DNA from: a bacterium
Lineage (GTDB): Bacteria; Armatimonadota; Chthonomonadetes; Chthonomonadales; CAJBBX01
Assembly: GCA_021811565.1 (NCBI GenBank)
Contig: JAJZOL010000147.1
Location: 1-61,714, forward strand
Reading direction: 5' to 3'
Length of the DNA stretch: 61,714 nt
This document shows positions 34,870 to 43,756 of the stretch, in pieces; the first letter of the stretch is position 1; each line of letters opens with the position of its first letter. The position numbers and the translations under genes were made by a program. Below the pieces are notes generated by a model. It was not told the DNA's origin, searched no databases, and was given only the letters and a program-made list of their open reading frames with translations.

Positions 34870-37800
34870 ATGAGAACTCATAATAAAGGGACACGGCATG
34901 CCGTGTCCCTTGTATCCGTATTGGCGGTCGCATTTTTAATTGGGATTCCATATCATCGGGCTATCGCGAAAAAAACCATATCAATATCCTTCACCCCAAA
35001 CACCCCAGCCGAGAAACCGTTCCTTAGGGGATCAAATCGGGGAATGGAAATGGATGTTCACGGAGTCAAATGGCGTTTCGCGGATGGAAAGGCGTATTTC
35101 ACTTATCGTTTTTCCAGACCCGGCGCTCAATACGCCTTGCTCACCATGGATATGAGCGGGGAATATCTCGTGAAGGCGAGTTCGGACGGAATTAACTGGA
35201 ACACCATCCTATCCAGTCACCTTACTGGCAATGTCGATCATTACAACAGAGGGTATTATCAGGCGAACCTGCTTCCGTTTTTTCGTCAGAGTCCTATCGT
35301 ATACGTGCGATTTCTAGACAACGATCCGAGCGGAGGATGGGGTCCAAGCCTCTATCATCTCACTTTGGATTTCGCCCCGGGCATGCACCCGCTCCCGTTA
35401 CCAAGCCGAGAGTTCGCGACGCTGAGGATTTCGGCGTCAGGCTGGGGACAATCACTGGATCAAAGTATCGCGCATTTATCGTTCAATTCAAACTGGCTGG
35501 AAAGGGAGTCCTTTATTCGCAATGGAACACCGCTCAAGCAGGGAGAGATGAAATATAGAATAACGCATCCGCTTTCGTTTGACCTGAAAACTCTATTGCA
35601 CGATACGGATGTAGTCTGGTTGGATGCGGGGTCATCTCATGACGCGTTGAAGAGGGGCGCTGAGGCGATCGCTCAATTCGTTCAACTTGGTGGCGCACTG
35701 GTGGTGTGTGGCTCATGGGAGACCTATGGAGGGAATGCGGGAGGAGGATTTGCAGACACCCCCCTCGCTTCCATATTGCCGGTGAAAATAATCTCCAGTC
35801 CTGACACTGACGACAATCAGTGCAAATTGGAAATTGTCCATAACACCCCGTTTTTCAAAAGGGTTTTTTGGAATGGATGCCCTCGATTTCATGGACACAA
35901 TCGTGTGGAATTGCGCAAAGGCGCTCATTTGATCGCTCGATGGGACGACGGCGATCCGGCAATGGCTTGGTGGAACTACGGAAAAGGCAGAGTATTTTGC
36001 TTCACCTCGACCCCTGATGGCGGGTGGGGAGCGAACGTACGCAAGGATTGGAGCGTTCCTTACGGACGATTTGTGCGGCAACTGCTTCAATGGATTGTTA
36101 AAGGTTTACCGTTTCAACTCTCCCAAACACAGCGCATTGCGATGAAAACACCTCTCAACCTCAAGGATAGTTGGCAAACACTTTATCACATTTGGCGATC
36201 CATGCCGGCAAAAGGAGAGATCAATCTGGAAGATGCTCGGCTGCGACTTGCATTTGATCTCACCGGCGCATCTCGATTAATGAGAAGCGGATGGTATTAC
36301 GCTTGGACACGAAAAGCCGCGTTTGGCAGACTTTGGAACGGAGTCAAGAGCTGGGATTACCTCCCTGGTTACAATGATATCCCCCCCGCAAACGCAACCC
36401 CGACGCCATTCACGCCGCAACTCGGATATCGATTGGAGATGGCTGCAATATCCGCAGTGAAATTCGCGAAATTGAGCCATTCCATCCATGCCTTGGAACA
36501 GGCAACGAAAATCAGATCTCAACTCGCAAAGTATCTCAATCAATCCTCTTGGAAACCGGTACCTATGCCGATGAATTGGGCTGGGAAACAAATGGATCAA
36601 TTCCTTCCAGGAGATAGTTTGTTTGAACAAGAGCCTGACTGGGTCATACAGTGCGGGGATTTAAATAACGGCCGTTCGCCTCAATATATGCGCTGGGATA
36701 TCTCCCGCCAAACGAAGGAGATATTGCAAACAGCACAGCGCGTTCCGGTTACCACTAACTATATCGACGGCATGACAACAAGTTGGGGCGAATCGGGAAA
36801 AACTACGAAGGTGATTGGCTCCCCGCAATCTCCCTTTGATTTAAAGGAATCCTTTTTCACCACGGCTAGCACTTGGTTCGACGAACCTCTTCCATATATG
36901 ACCTATTTTCAGGAATTCCGAAAGGGTGAAATTGTCATTAGCCGTCATTTCACGCTTGTTTGGGGGTCACCGGCGTTAGCGGAGATAGTCAGAATTGAGA
37001 ATGATGGGAAAACCGCGCTGCCTCCGTCCAGACTGGTGACAAATGTCTTTCCTGTGTCCGGTCGATACTTGTCGCTGCTGGATATAAACGGGAATCAAGC
37101 GATATCTTCGAAAAAAGGGATGATTCTCACACAGGAAATTGCACCGATACACCCAGGCGAATCGGAATGGAGAACGGTGTTGACGGTATTGGGAACAGAC
37201 AAGGCCTCCTTGAACCATAACGTAGATATTTCACTCAACTGGTGCCGAATTCATTTGCCGATCCCCGGACTGCCGCCAGTCACTTGGAAACTCGCCGCGC
37301 CAGCCAGGAACAATCCCACTCCGTCAATCAGCAAGGTGGGGATGTGGATCCATTCAATCAATGGTTTTTTCCACTATTTGGAGGGAGCCTTGCTAACACC
37401 GAAGGGAACCTATCGGGAGGTTTTCAACCAGCGAAGTTTATGGACGGATTGTGACCTTGCCAATGTGTCTCGCGGACTGGCAATTTACGCTCTTACCACC
37501 GGAAACGATGCGGCACGGAAGCGCACTCGAACTCTGTTGGAATATATGATGAGTTGTCAAGCTCCCAGCGGAGCGTTTTTCTCGCGGCGAGTGTTGGATG
37601 CGGATGGCCACGCCCGCGCCTACTCCCTTTCAAATTGGTGTTGCAGCGTGGCTCAATGCACCTATCCCCTCACACTGGGGTATCGTCTATTCGCAACCAG
37701 CGATCCAGTATTCGCAAAGCGCTGTTTGAACGCCTCGCAACGTGCCGGGGGGTGGCTTATACGTGACACGGATACCGACGGCTCCTTATTTGCCGACGAT

Positions 37801-38433
37801 TCCGGTCCTCGACACGATTTCGGGAATAAAAACGATTATCCTGGGGATGTTCATGGATTGGCGGTTATGGATCTGTGCGAATTGTACCGTCTCACAAAGG
37901 ATAAGCGTTATTTGGAAGGAGCGATTCACATCGGACGCTACCTCAAAGCGAATGCCGACGAACTTATGACGAACGGCAACGCCATCGGTGGACTCTGCGC
38001 TCTCTGGTATGAAACGCATGAAACAGGATATCTCGAAAAAGCTGAGGAAGTTGCGGATAACCAACTCATAGGTTCCGCTTTGGATGGGAATTTCAGTCTT
38101 GTGGTGGCTCCGCAATTGGACGAATTGGATTACGCCTATCGCGCATGGATGCTTTGCGATCTGGCGCGCGCGGAAAAAAGAATGGCATATCAATTAGAAA
38201 ACAGAGACATTCATCAGGCTAAGCTTTTTCTACGTCGATCCTGGGCGCATTTGGGTGCCGCCGATTGGATGACCGAGACGTTCTTCGGGGTGAACAATCG
38301 ACAACGAAATCTTCAGGACACAACTGGCGGTTCAGCATGGGGAAATGTTGAGGTTACCGGAATGGAAATATCGGCGCTCGCTCAAATAGACTCATCCTAT
38401 CATCAAAAACCGACGGATTCGCCTATCTGGTAA
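34870..38433 (+). CDS. Very large secreted protein with amidotransferase-like and alpha/alpha-barrel regions
   Basis: 1187 residues from ATG 34870 (AGGG 8 nt upstream); a start at 34843 is less likely. Signal peptide VSLVSVLAVAFLIGIPYHRA. Residues about 230-410 resemble a class I glutamine-amidotransferase-like/ThuA fold seen in carbohydrate-related proteins (TDVVWLDAGSSHDALKRGAE, GGALVVCGSWETYGG, WWNYGKGRVFCFTSTPDGGW), without a clear catalytic Cys. The C-terminal 330 residues form helical repeats such as DVHGLAVMDLCELYRLTKDK and ALWYETHETGYLEKAEEVAD, an (alpha/alpha)6 six-hairpin glycosidase or lyase-like barrel. Function is unknown, probably polysaccharide-related given the GH51 and GH42 neighbours. 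It is the last gene of the plus-strand surface-protein group. Confidence 0.75.
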   Translation: MRTHNKGTRHAVSLVSVLAVAFLIGIPYHRAIAKKTISISFTPNTPAEKPFLRGSNRGMEMDVHGVKWRFADGKAYFTYRFSRPGAQYALLTMDMSGEYLVKASSDGINWNTILSSHLTGNVDHYNRGYYQANLLPFFRQSPIVYVRFLDNDPSGGWGPSLYHLTLDFAPGMHPLPLPSREFATLRISASGWGQSLDQSIAHLSFNSNWLERESFIRNGTPLKQGEMKYRITHPLSFDLKTLLHDTDVVWLDAGSSHDALKRGAEAIAQFVQLGGALVVCGSWETYGGNAGGGFADTPLASILPVKIISSPDTDDNQCKLEIVHNTPFFKRVFWNGCPRFHGHNRVELRKGAHLIARWDDGDPAMAWWNYGKGRVFCFTSTPDGGWGANVRKDWSVPYGRFVRQLLQWIVKGLPFQLSQTQRIAMKTPLNLKDSWQTLYHIWRSMPAKGEINLEDARLRLAFDLTGASRLMRSGWYYAWTRKAAFGRLWNGVKSWDYLPGYNDIPPANATPTPFTPQLGYRLEMAAISAVKFAKLSHSIHALEQATKIRSQLAKYLNQSSWKPVPMPMNWAGKQMDQFLPGDSLFEQEPDWVIQCGDLNNGRSPQYMRWDISRQTKEILQTAQRVPVTTNYIDGMTTSWGESGKTTKVIGSPQSPFDLKESFFTTASTWFDEPLPYMTYFQEFRKGEIVISRHFTLVWGSPALAEIVRIENDGKTALPPSRLVTNVFPVSGRYLSLLDINGNQAISSKKGMILTQEIAPIHPGESEWRTVLTVLGTDKASLNHNVDISLNWCRIHLPIPGLPPVTWKLAAPARNNPTPSISKVGMWIHSINGFFHYLEGALLTPKGTYREVFNQRSLWTDCDLANVSRGLAIYALTTGNDAARKRTRTLLEYMMSCQAPSGAFFSRRVLDADGHARAYSLSNWCCSVAQCTYPLTLGYRLFATSDPVFAKRCLNASQRAGGWLIRDTDTDGSLFADDSGPRHDFGNKNDYPGDVHGLAVMDLCELYRLTKDKRYLEGAIHIGRYLKANADELMTNGNAIGGLCALWYETHETGYLEKAEEVADNQLIGSALDGNFSLVVAPQLDELDYAYRAWMLCDLARAEKRMAYQLENRDIHQAKLFLRRSWAHLGAADWMTETFFGVNNRQRNLQDTTGGSAWGNVEVTGMEISALAQIDSSYHQKPTDSPIW
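34886..34911. repeat. Perfect 26-nt palindrome inside the start of the large secreted protein gene
   Basis: AAGGGACACGGCA is followed directly by its reverse complement TGCCGTGTCCCTT (centre between 34898 and 34899). It starts 14 nt after the A of the ATG at 34870, in codons 6-14 of the signal peptide. As DNA it is an ideal dimer binding site; as RNA it would form a strong stem near the ribosome binding site. No U-tract follows. Confidence 0.85.
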
Positions 38434-38435
38434 AG

Positions 38436-38478
38436 GGGGGTGGAGGCGTTGAGCTTGCGCCCAAATGCCCCCACCCCC
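38436..38478. terminator. Strong GC hairpin between convergent genes
   Basis: GGGGGTGGAGGC (38436-38447) pairs with GCCCCCACCCCC (38467-38478), one mismatch, loop of 19 nt. It lies between the stop of the large secreted protein (38433) and the stop of the sigma factor gene (38497), so it can serve both strands. The T-runs are absent, so it may act as a transcript end-stabiliser rather than a classical intrinsic terminator. Confidence 0.55.
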
Positions 38479-38496
38479 AGTTTGTTGAACCTAAAA

Positions 38497-39108
38497 CTAC
38501 GCAGCGAAATGAACGGAGGCTTCAAACTGGGATTCGCCAAAGAAATCCTCGCCGAGTATCTGCTTCAATGATTCTCGCAACAGTTTTCTGCCTCGATGCA
38601 ACCTGGATCGTATCGTTCCAACCGGACAACTCATAATGTACGCCGCCTCTTCGTAACTCCACTTTTCGATGTCCGTCAATCTAATCGCCTCGCGATAGTT
38701 TCCCGGCAGATTATCCAGAGCCTCGTATAACTTATCATGGTAAAACTTACGCAGGCAAATTCTTTCCGGTTCTGAATCCGGGTCTGGGACAATGTTGCCT
38801 AGTGTGGTCGCGGAGTTATCAATCGATATGGGCTGATCAAGGGATTGAATTTGAAGAGTGGATTTCCTCCTCCAACGATCAATGGCGAGGTTGGAAATGA
38901 TGCGAAACAACCAGACTTCGAAGGATAGATGCTTGTCGTATCGGTCAAACGCTTTCCATGCTTTCACGTAGGCATCTTGTGTAAGATCTTCCGCATCCGC
39001 TTCGTTACCTGTCAGCTTGCAAGCTAAACTGTACGCACGATGATAACTGCGTTTGTAGAAAGATTCGAACTCCAATCTCTGGGTTCTTTGGTGGACAGTA
39101 TTTTCCAT
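38497..39108 (-). CDS. ECF-type RNA polymerase sigma factor
   Basis: 203 residues, with AGGAGGAG directly upstream of the ATG. Region 2 (about 15-85) contains YSLACKLTGNEADAEDLTQD and AYVKAWKAFDRYD, region 2.4-like WLFRIISNLAIDRWRRKS; region 4 (about 130-185) contains GNYREAIRLTDIEKWSYEEA and SCPVGTIRSRLHRGRKLLRE, a helix-turn-helix for -35 recognition. No anti-sigma gene is adjacent: the upstream gene on the same strand is a GlcD-like dehydrogenase. The group is probably a SigW/RpoE-type stress or surface sigma factor, but its regulon cannot be read here. The 209-nt gap upstream is AT-rich. Confidence 0.95.
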   Translation of the reverse strand: MENTVHQRTQRLEFESFYKRSYHRAYSLACKLTGNEADAEDLTQDAYVKAWKAFDRYDKHLSFEVWLFRIISNLAIDRWRRKSTLQIQSLDQPISIDNSATTLGNIVPDPDSEPERICLRKFYHDKLYEALDNLPGNYREAIRLTDIEKWSYEEAAYIMSCPVGTIRSRLHRGRKLLRESLKQILGEDFFGESQFEASVHFAA

Positions 39109-39317
39109 GGCTCTCCTCCTGAAGACTCTGGAAATAAACAGTTCCTTTTAAAGCGAAGTGTTTATCGCTGCTTGGACAAAATTTCCCATCATATAACGTA
39201 TAACAACAAACTTATGGATTTGAAGCAAACATACAATTACATTATAATCATAAAACGGTTTTTTTTGATGAGAAGTTCCCTTTTTTTCGAGATACGGCAT
39301 CTTATGAATGTGATTCG

Positions 39318-40670
39318 CTACATATCAAAAATCTTTGCGGGGTTCATGATCCTCAGCGGATCGAAAAGGGTTTTGATACGGCGATAGTAATCCATATTAA
39401 TCGACGGAATTGCAAGCGGCAAAAAATCCTTTTTCAGCATCCCTATACCATGCTCACCGGATAAAGTGCCCCCCACGCCCACTGCTGCACGTATTAATTC
39501 CGATGTTGCATTTTCCACTCTTCTCATCATCTCTCCGTTATTCATGTCGAAGAGAACGTTTGGATGTAGATTACCATCCCCGATATGTCCGAAAACCGGT
39601 ATCATCAAATCGTTTCTGGAAGCTATATCACGGATTTCACGCACCATGTGAATGATCTCGGAGCGCGGAACGGAGATATCCTCCCCCAGTTTGTTCGGCA
39701 TCAGTTTGGAAAGCGCGGGGGATATGGAGCGTCGTAATTTCCAAAGACGGTCGCGTTCAGGCTTCTCCATTGCCAACTCCACCCGCTTCGCCCCGTGACG
39801 ATGACATATCTCCTTAGCTAGAACAAGCTCCTTTCGCACGGATTCCAAGTAACCGTCCGATTCGATCAGAAGCATCGCCTCCACATCCGCCTCAATTCCC
39901 ATATCCCAAGTGCGTTGCACGCAATCAATGCCCGTCTTATCCACGAATTCGATAACGGACGGTAACATTCCGGATTCAAGCAATCCATTCACCGCCGACG
40001 CCGATATCTCCAAATCCTTGAAGAGCGCAAGTGTGGTGCCTGCGGTTTCCGGCAACGGGATCAGCCTCAAAGTGACCTCCGTCACCACGCCAAGAGTTCC
40101 TTCCGATCCGATAAACAGTTGGCTCAGGTTGTAGCCTGCGGCGCTTTTGATATACTTTCCGCCATCCCTTATCACTTCGCCTCCGGGAACCACAAAATGA
40201 AGCCCCCGCACATACTCCCGCGTTACGCCGTATTTCAAACAGCGCGGACCGCCCGCGCACGTGGCGACATTCCCGCCAAGAGTGCATTGCTTTAGGCTTG
40301 CAGGATCCGGGGGATAGAACAACCCCATTTTCTCCACAACTGTTTGAAAATCCCCGGTAATCACTCCCGGCTCAACCACAGCCATAAGACATTCGCGATC
40401 TATCTCGATGACACGGTTCATCGGGGCGAAATCCATCACGACTCCGCCATTCGGAGTGGATCCTCCCGCCAAGCCTGTGCCTGCTCCTCGCGGAAACAAA
40501 GGAGCGGCATACTCCTGCGCCAAACGCATTACGGCTTGCGCCTGCGCCTCCGAAGAGATATGCACAACCGCATCTGGCTGCCCGGTCAGACTTGTGGAGC
40601 CGTCATAACCGTATGCAATAAGCGAGACTTCATCGGCGCTTACGGACCCTTTCGGCATTACGCTTTCCAA
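39318..40670 (-). CDS. glcD: FAD-linked oxidase, glycolate oxidase subunit GlcD-type
   Basis: 450 residues from TTG 40670. FAD-binding PCMH domain with PLFPRGAGTGLAGGSTPNGG and GGNVATCAGGPRCLKYGVTR, then the oxidase C-terminal domain with PVFGHIGDGNLHPNVLFD and SGEHGIGMLKKDFL. It oxidises D-2-hydroxy acids such as glycolate or lactate and passes electrons to GlcF, whose gene lies directly upstream (20 nt). The frame stays open above the TTG through IKPDFITA back to 40709, with GAGGTG 7 nt ahead of an ATA codon at 40692-40694 that overlaps the GlcF stop, so the true N-terminus may be a few residues longer. GlcE is absent; many two-gene (D/F) systems lack it. Confidence 0.93.
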   Translation of the reverse strand: MESVMPKGSVSADEVSLIAYGYDGSTSLTGQPDAVVHISSEAQAQAVMRLAQEYAAPLFPRGAGTGLAGGSTPNGGVVMDFAPMNRVIEIDRECLMAVVEPGVITGDFQTVVEKMGLFYPPDPASLKQCTLGGNVATCAGGPRCLKYGVTREYVRGLHFVVPGGEVIRDGGKYIKSAAGYNLSQLFIGSEGTLGVVTEVTLRLIPLPETAGTTLALFKDLEISASAVNGLLESGMLPSVIEFVDKTGIDCVQRTWDMGIEADVEAMLLIESDGYLESVRKELVLAKEICHRHGAKRVELAMEKPERDRLWKLRRSISPALSKLMPNKLGEDISVPRSEIIHMVREIRDIASRNDLMIPVFGHIGDGNLHPNVLFDMNNGEMMRRVENATSELIRAAVGVGGTLSGEHGIGMLKKDFLPLAIPSINMDYYRRIKTLFDPLRIMNPAKIFDM

Positions 40671-40690
40671 CGCGGTTATGAAATCGGGTT

Positions 40691-42022
40691 TTATCGTATC
40701 ACACCTCGTTTATTATTCGATAGCAAAAGGTTGGTTTCCCGTGAAGAATCGCAGTTCTCCATCCGCCCCTGCATAGCCACCTCCAAAACTTCGCTGAGGT
40801 ATTTGACGTTCCATTCATCCCCCTCCGACTTGCCGGCTAAAAGTTGCAAAACGCATCCAGGGTTCGAGGTGACAATAGTATCCGCGTTCGTTTCTCGTAT
40901 AAACCTCAGCTTGCGTTCCAAAGCGTTATCCGCAATTTGCGGATTGGTCAGCCAGTAAATGCCGGCGCTGCCGCAACACCTATCCTCCTCGGTCAACTCC
41001 AAAAACTCTCCGGCGATCTTTTTTAGAATCCTTTTGGGTGGATCGCAAACTCCTTGCGCATGAGCCAAATGGCACGGAGCGTGCCATGTATAACAGCCGG
41101 GGAGGATCTCCATATCACCGATGAACGGCTCCACAAACTCGGCGAAATCCCTGACCTTCGCGCTAAAACGAAGCGCCTGATCCACATTCAACAGATGCTC
41201 ATACCCTTTCATCTCCGCCCCGCACGCGGCGCAGTCCGTAACGATAATATCCACCTCATCGAAAGCTCGAATATTGCGGCGAGCCATCTCCTTCGCGGAA
41301 TCTATCTCCCCCATGGTCATCTGCGGAGCTCCGCAACATACAATTCCACGCGGAGTCAGGACATCATATCCGAGAAGGGATAGAACACGAACGGCGCTCA
41401 ATGCCGCATCTGGGAAAAGTACATTCATGGCGCAACCGAGGAAATAACCAACCACACCCTTTTTCACCCCTGTGGCGGGAACTATCTCAGGCAAGGAGGC
41501 GCGGGCGGGTTTCCCCGGTATTTCGGGCAGATACCGATCCAGTCTCTCCAACTTCGGCATGGAGTGGAGAAGACCGGAACTGCGTAACCAATGGCGAAGC
41601 CCGGTTTGCTGATACAGAAGACGCATCGCCCCCATTCCAAACTCCATCATGCCAGCGTGCAATAGGGGGGCGTTTGTCAACATTCTCCTGATACGACGAG
41701 GTAAGCCATCCGGCATGATTTCCGCGCGTTTGAGAAGCGAAAGCTGGCCCGGATGAATGTCGTTCGGACATGCGGTTTCACAGGCTCTGCAATCCAGGCA
41801 TGTGAAAAGAGCCTCGCGCAGTTCCTTGGAATCGGCGAGACGATGGTCATTGAAGGCGCGAATTAGTTGAACCCGTCCTCTCGGGGAACGGGTTTCAAGC
41901 TGTGTGGCGGACCAAGATGGGCACGCGGATTGGCACGCCGCACAGCGACTGCATGCGGATAAGGGATCTAACTTGGACTCACCATCGCCGATATCCTTCA
42001 ATTGCTCTTTTCGATCTAACAA
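40691..42022 (-). CDS. glcF: Glycolate oxidase iron-sulfur subunit GlcF-type
   Basis: 443 residues from TTG 42022. Two ferredoxin motifs at the N-terminus, CSRCAACQSACPSW and CLDCRACETACPNDI, hold two [4Fe-4S] clusters. Two cysteine-rich CCG domains follow, GYFLGCAMNVLFPDAA with CCGAPQ, and WHAPCHLAHAQG with CCGSAGIYWL, as in GlcF, HdrB-like and LutA proteins. It takes electrons from GlcD and passes them to a membrane quinone. The TTG is in frame with the preceding gene and only one codon after its TGA, a striking same-frame arrangement; there is no internal ATG before the Fe-S motif. Glycolate or D-lactate oxidation is the likely job. Confidence 0.92.
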   Translation of the reverse strand: MLDRKEQLKDIGDGESKLDPLSACSRCAACQSACPSWSATQLETRSPRGRVQLIRAFNDHRLADSKELREALFTCLDCRACETACPNDIHPGQLSLLKRAEIMPDGLPRRIRRMLTNAPLLHAGMMEFGMGAMRLLYQQTGLRHWLRSSGLLHSMPKLERLDRYLPEIPGKPARASLPEIVPATGVKKGVVGYFLGCAMNVLFPDAALSAVRVLSLLGYDVLTPRGIVCCGAPQMTMGEIDSAKEMARRNIRAFDEVDIIVTDCAACGAEMKGYEHLLNVDQALRFSAKVRDFAEFVEPFIGDMEILPGCYTWHAPCHLAHAQGVCDPPKRILKKIAGEFLELTEEDRCCGSAGIYWLTNPQIADNALERKLRFIRETNADTIVTSNPGCVLQLLAGKSEGDEWNVKYLSEVLEVAMQGRMENCDSSRETNLLLSNNKRGVIR

Positions 42023-42025
42023 TCG

Positions 42026-42886
42026 TCACGCTTTCGATTTTATGGAGGACTTTGAACGCGTTTCCTGCAATTTGATTTGCGAGTCGCGTCCCTCCAATAT
42101 CTTCAGGGATATTTCAATGACCTCCTCCGCTTCCGCTGGGGTCATTGTTCCCACGGTCACCATATCCTGAGGACGAAGGGTGTTCCAGACGAACGTTAGA
42201 GCCTGGAATGGGCGTAATTGCCCCGCCGCCATCGGTTTGATCGTCATTACAGGTTTTTTGGCGTTCCGTATCACATTCGCTACCCAATCCACCTCCACCT
42301 GCATAAGGAACCCCATGGAGTTATACATGCTGATGTAGGTCTCCACATCCAGCCCGGACTCATCGGAATAGATGATGCTCTCCGGCATATGCGTACTCAA
42401 TCCTGGAATCATCTCATATTTGCGGATCAAGGCGCACAGGTCATCCATCTTGCGAAGTGTGCGAGTGCAACGGTCCACCATGGCGTCCGTAGTGCATTGA
42501 TGCGGCAGAAGAAACTCCGCGCCCATGCTTTTATTGTGTGCGATGATTCTCTCCGCCTCGGAAAGATCGAAACCTTTCGTCGGGGTCTCCGCGTTCACCG
42601 GGAAGTGCGGGGTGGATATGATGTGGCATTTCACACCGGTGCTATCCTCGGCGTCGCATATGGCGGATTTTAAAGGATCGTTATCAATCTGCCCCATGAT
42701 GGCGTCAACGCCATTGCGTAAATAAACCTCTATGATACGCGCCATAGTCTTGCGCTCGCGTATGTTTTCCTTTATGAAATTGTCCTTGGCGGCGGTGGTG
42801 TGACTCCAACCTAAGAACCAGTTGGTTCCAATAAGCATGCGAGAAATTGACAATCCGCCGACGACCGTGCGAGGAAACTGATTCAT
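42026..42886 (-). CDS. Conserved TIM-barrel protein upstream of glcF, function unknown
   Basis: 286 residues from ATG 42886, supported by GGAGGG 5 nt upstream (the frame itself reaches 42922). FPRTVVGGLSISRMLIGTNW at the start and KPVMTIKPMAAGQLRPFQAL plus MVTVGTMTPAEAEEVIEISL near the end resemble an aldo/keto-reductase-like barrel, but no catalytic Tyr/Lys tetrad or NADPH motif is obvious, and VEVDWVANVIRNAKK is unlike those enzymes. I do not know a named family. It ends 4 nt before the GlcF start in the same frame, so it is part of the glycolate-type dehydrogenase operon and may process the 2-oxoacid product or substrate. Confidence 0.75.
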   Translation of the reverse strand: MNQFPRTVVGGLSISRMLIGTNWFLGWSHTTAAKDNFIKENIRERKTMARIIEVYLRNGVDAIMGQIDNDPLKSAICDAEDSTGVKCHIISTPHFPVNAETPTKGFDLSEAERIIAHNKSMGAEFLLPHQCTTDAMVDRCTRTLRKMDDLCALIRKYEMIPGLSTHMPESIIYSDESGLDVETYISMYNSMGFLMQVEVDWVANVIRNAKKPVMTIKPMAAGQLRPFQALTFVWNTLRPQDMVTVGTMTPAEAEEVIEISLKILEGRDSQIKLQETRSKSSIKSKA

Positions 42887-42994
42887 AAATACCCTCCATA
42901 GGTGTTTAGCCACCAAAACCATAATTTACCAAAGTATACCACTTGTTTATCGTTGCGTGTGGAAAATGCTTAAGCAACGGACAACCTTATCATA

Positions 42995-43744
42995 TCAATC
43001 TCGCGCCAACGCCACGGCGTATACGCGCTTAGCCCCCGCATTTTTCAACACCTTCGCACACTCTTCCAAAGTAGTCATTGTAGTGATGATATCATCCACC
43101 AGCATCACCACCTTGCCTCGTATCGCCTCCGCATCGCGCACCTCGAACGCCCCGCTCATATTCCGCCGCCGCTCTTCGATATGCAACTTGTAACTCGCAT
43201 GTGTCAGACGCTTCCGAATCAGCGCATCAATACCAAGAGGAACCTCCATGGAAAGCGAAACATGGCGAGCAAGTATCTCCGATTGATTGTAGCCCCTCTC
43301 CCATCGTCTTAACCAATGCAGGGGAACAGGGATTATCAGTTGAACATTCCGTTTGAGGTGAGGATATTTCTTCAAATATTCGCCTAACGACTTTCCAAGA
43401 ACTTCTCCCACTCTCTTTCGTCCGTCAAATTTCAAATGATGGATTGCCGTCTTGATTTCACCATCATACCCCCACGGAGCGATTGCACAATGGAGTTGCG
43501 GATTTTTTATCGCTCTGCAATCGGAGCATAATGATCCCTGCAACTCATTGGAGACCATGCGAGAACATCTTGGGCACAGGGGAGGAGTTAGCTTGGGGAA
43601 GGAAGAGAAACATTTGGAACACAAGGCGTCATCGCACGATTCGCGACATAGCACGCATACCCGGGGAAAGGTGAAATCCAATAGTCCTTCCCAAGCGTCG
43701 CGGATAAGGGAGGAATGATCGTCTGACCGCTTCTCGGCGTTCAT
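42995..43744 (-). CDS. comF: ComF-family phosphoribosyltransferase-like protein
   Basis: 249 residues from ATG 43744 (AGGA 10 nt upstream; a TTG at 43750 is possible). N-terminal double zinc-ribbon-like part: CVLCRESC, CSKC, CPRC and CSDC. Then IKTAIHHLKFDGRKRVGEV, PVPLHWLRRWERGYNQSEI and the PRPP-site VVMLVDDIITTMTTLEEC, in which Met replaces the Gly of the usual TTGxT. ComF is a type I PRTase-fold protein that helps process incoming single-stranded DNA in natural transformation. The last 249-residue size is normal. The frame is 12 nt from the E2 gene start region downstream in the sequence but on the same strand, so co-transcription with the E1/E2 genes is possible. Confidence 0.93.
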   Translation of the reverse strand: MNAEKRSDDHSSLIRDAWEGLLDFTFPRVCVLCRESCDDALCSKCFSSFPKLTPPLCPRCSRMVSNELQGSLCSDCRAIKNPQLHCAIAPWGYDGEIKTAIHHLKFDGRKRVGEVLGKSLGEYLKKYPHLKRNVQLIIPVPLHWLRRWERGYNQSEILARHVSLSMEVPLGIDALIRKRLTHASYKLHIEERRRNMSGAFEVRDAEAIRGKVVMLVDDIITTMTTLEECAKVLKNAGAKRVYAVALARD

Positions 43745-43756
43745 TTTCAAAAGATC

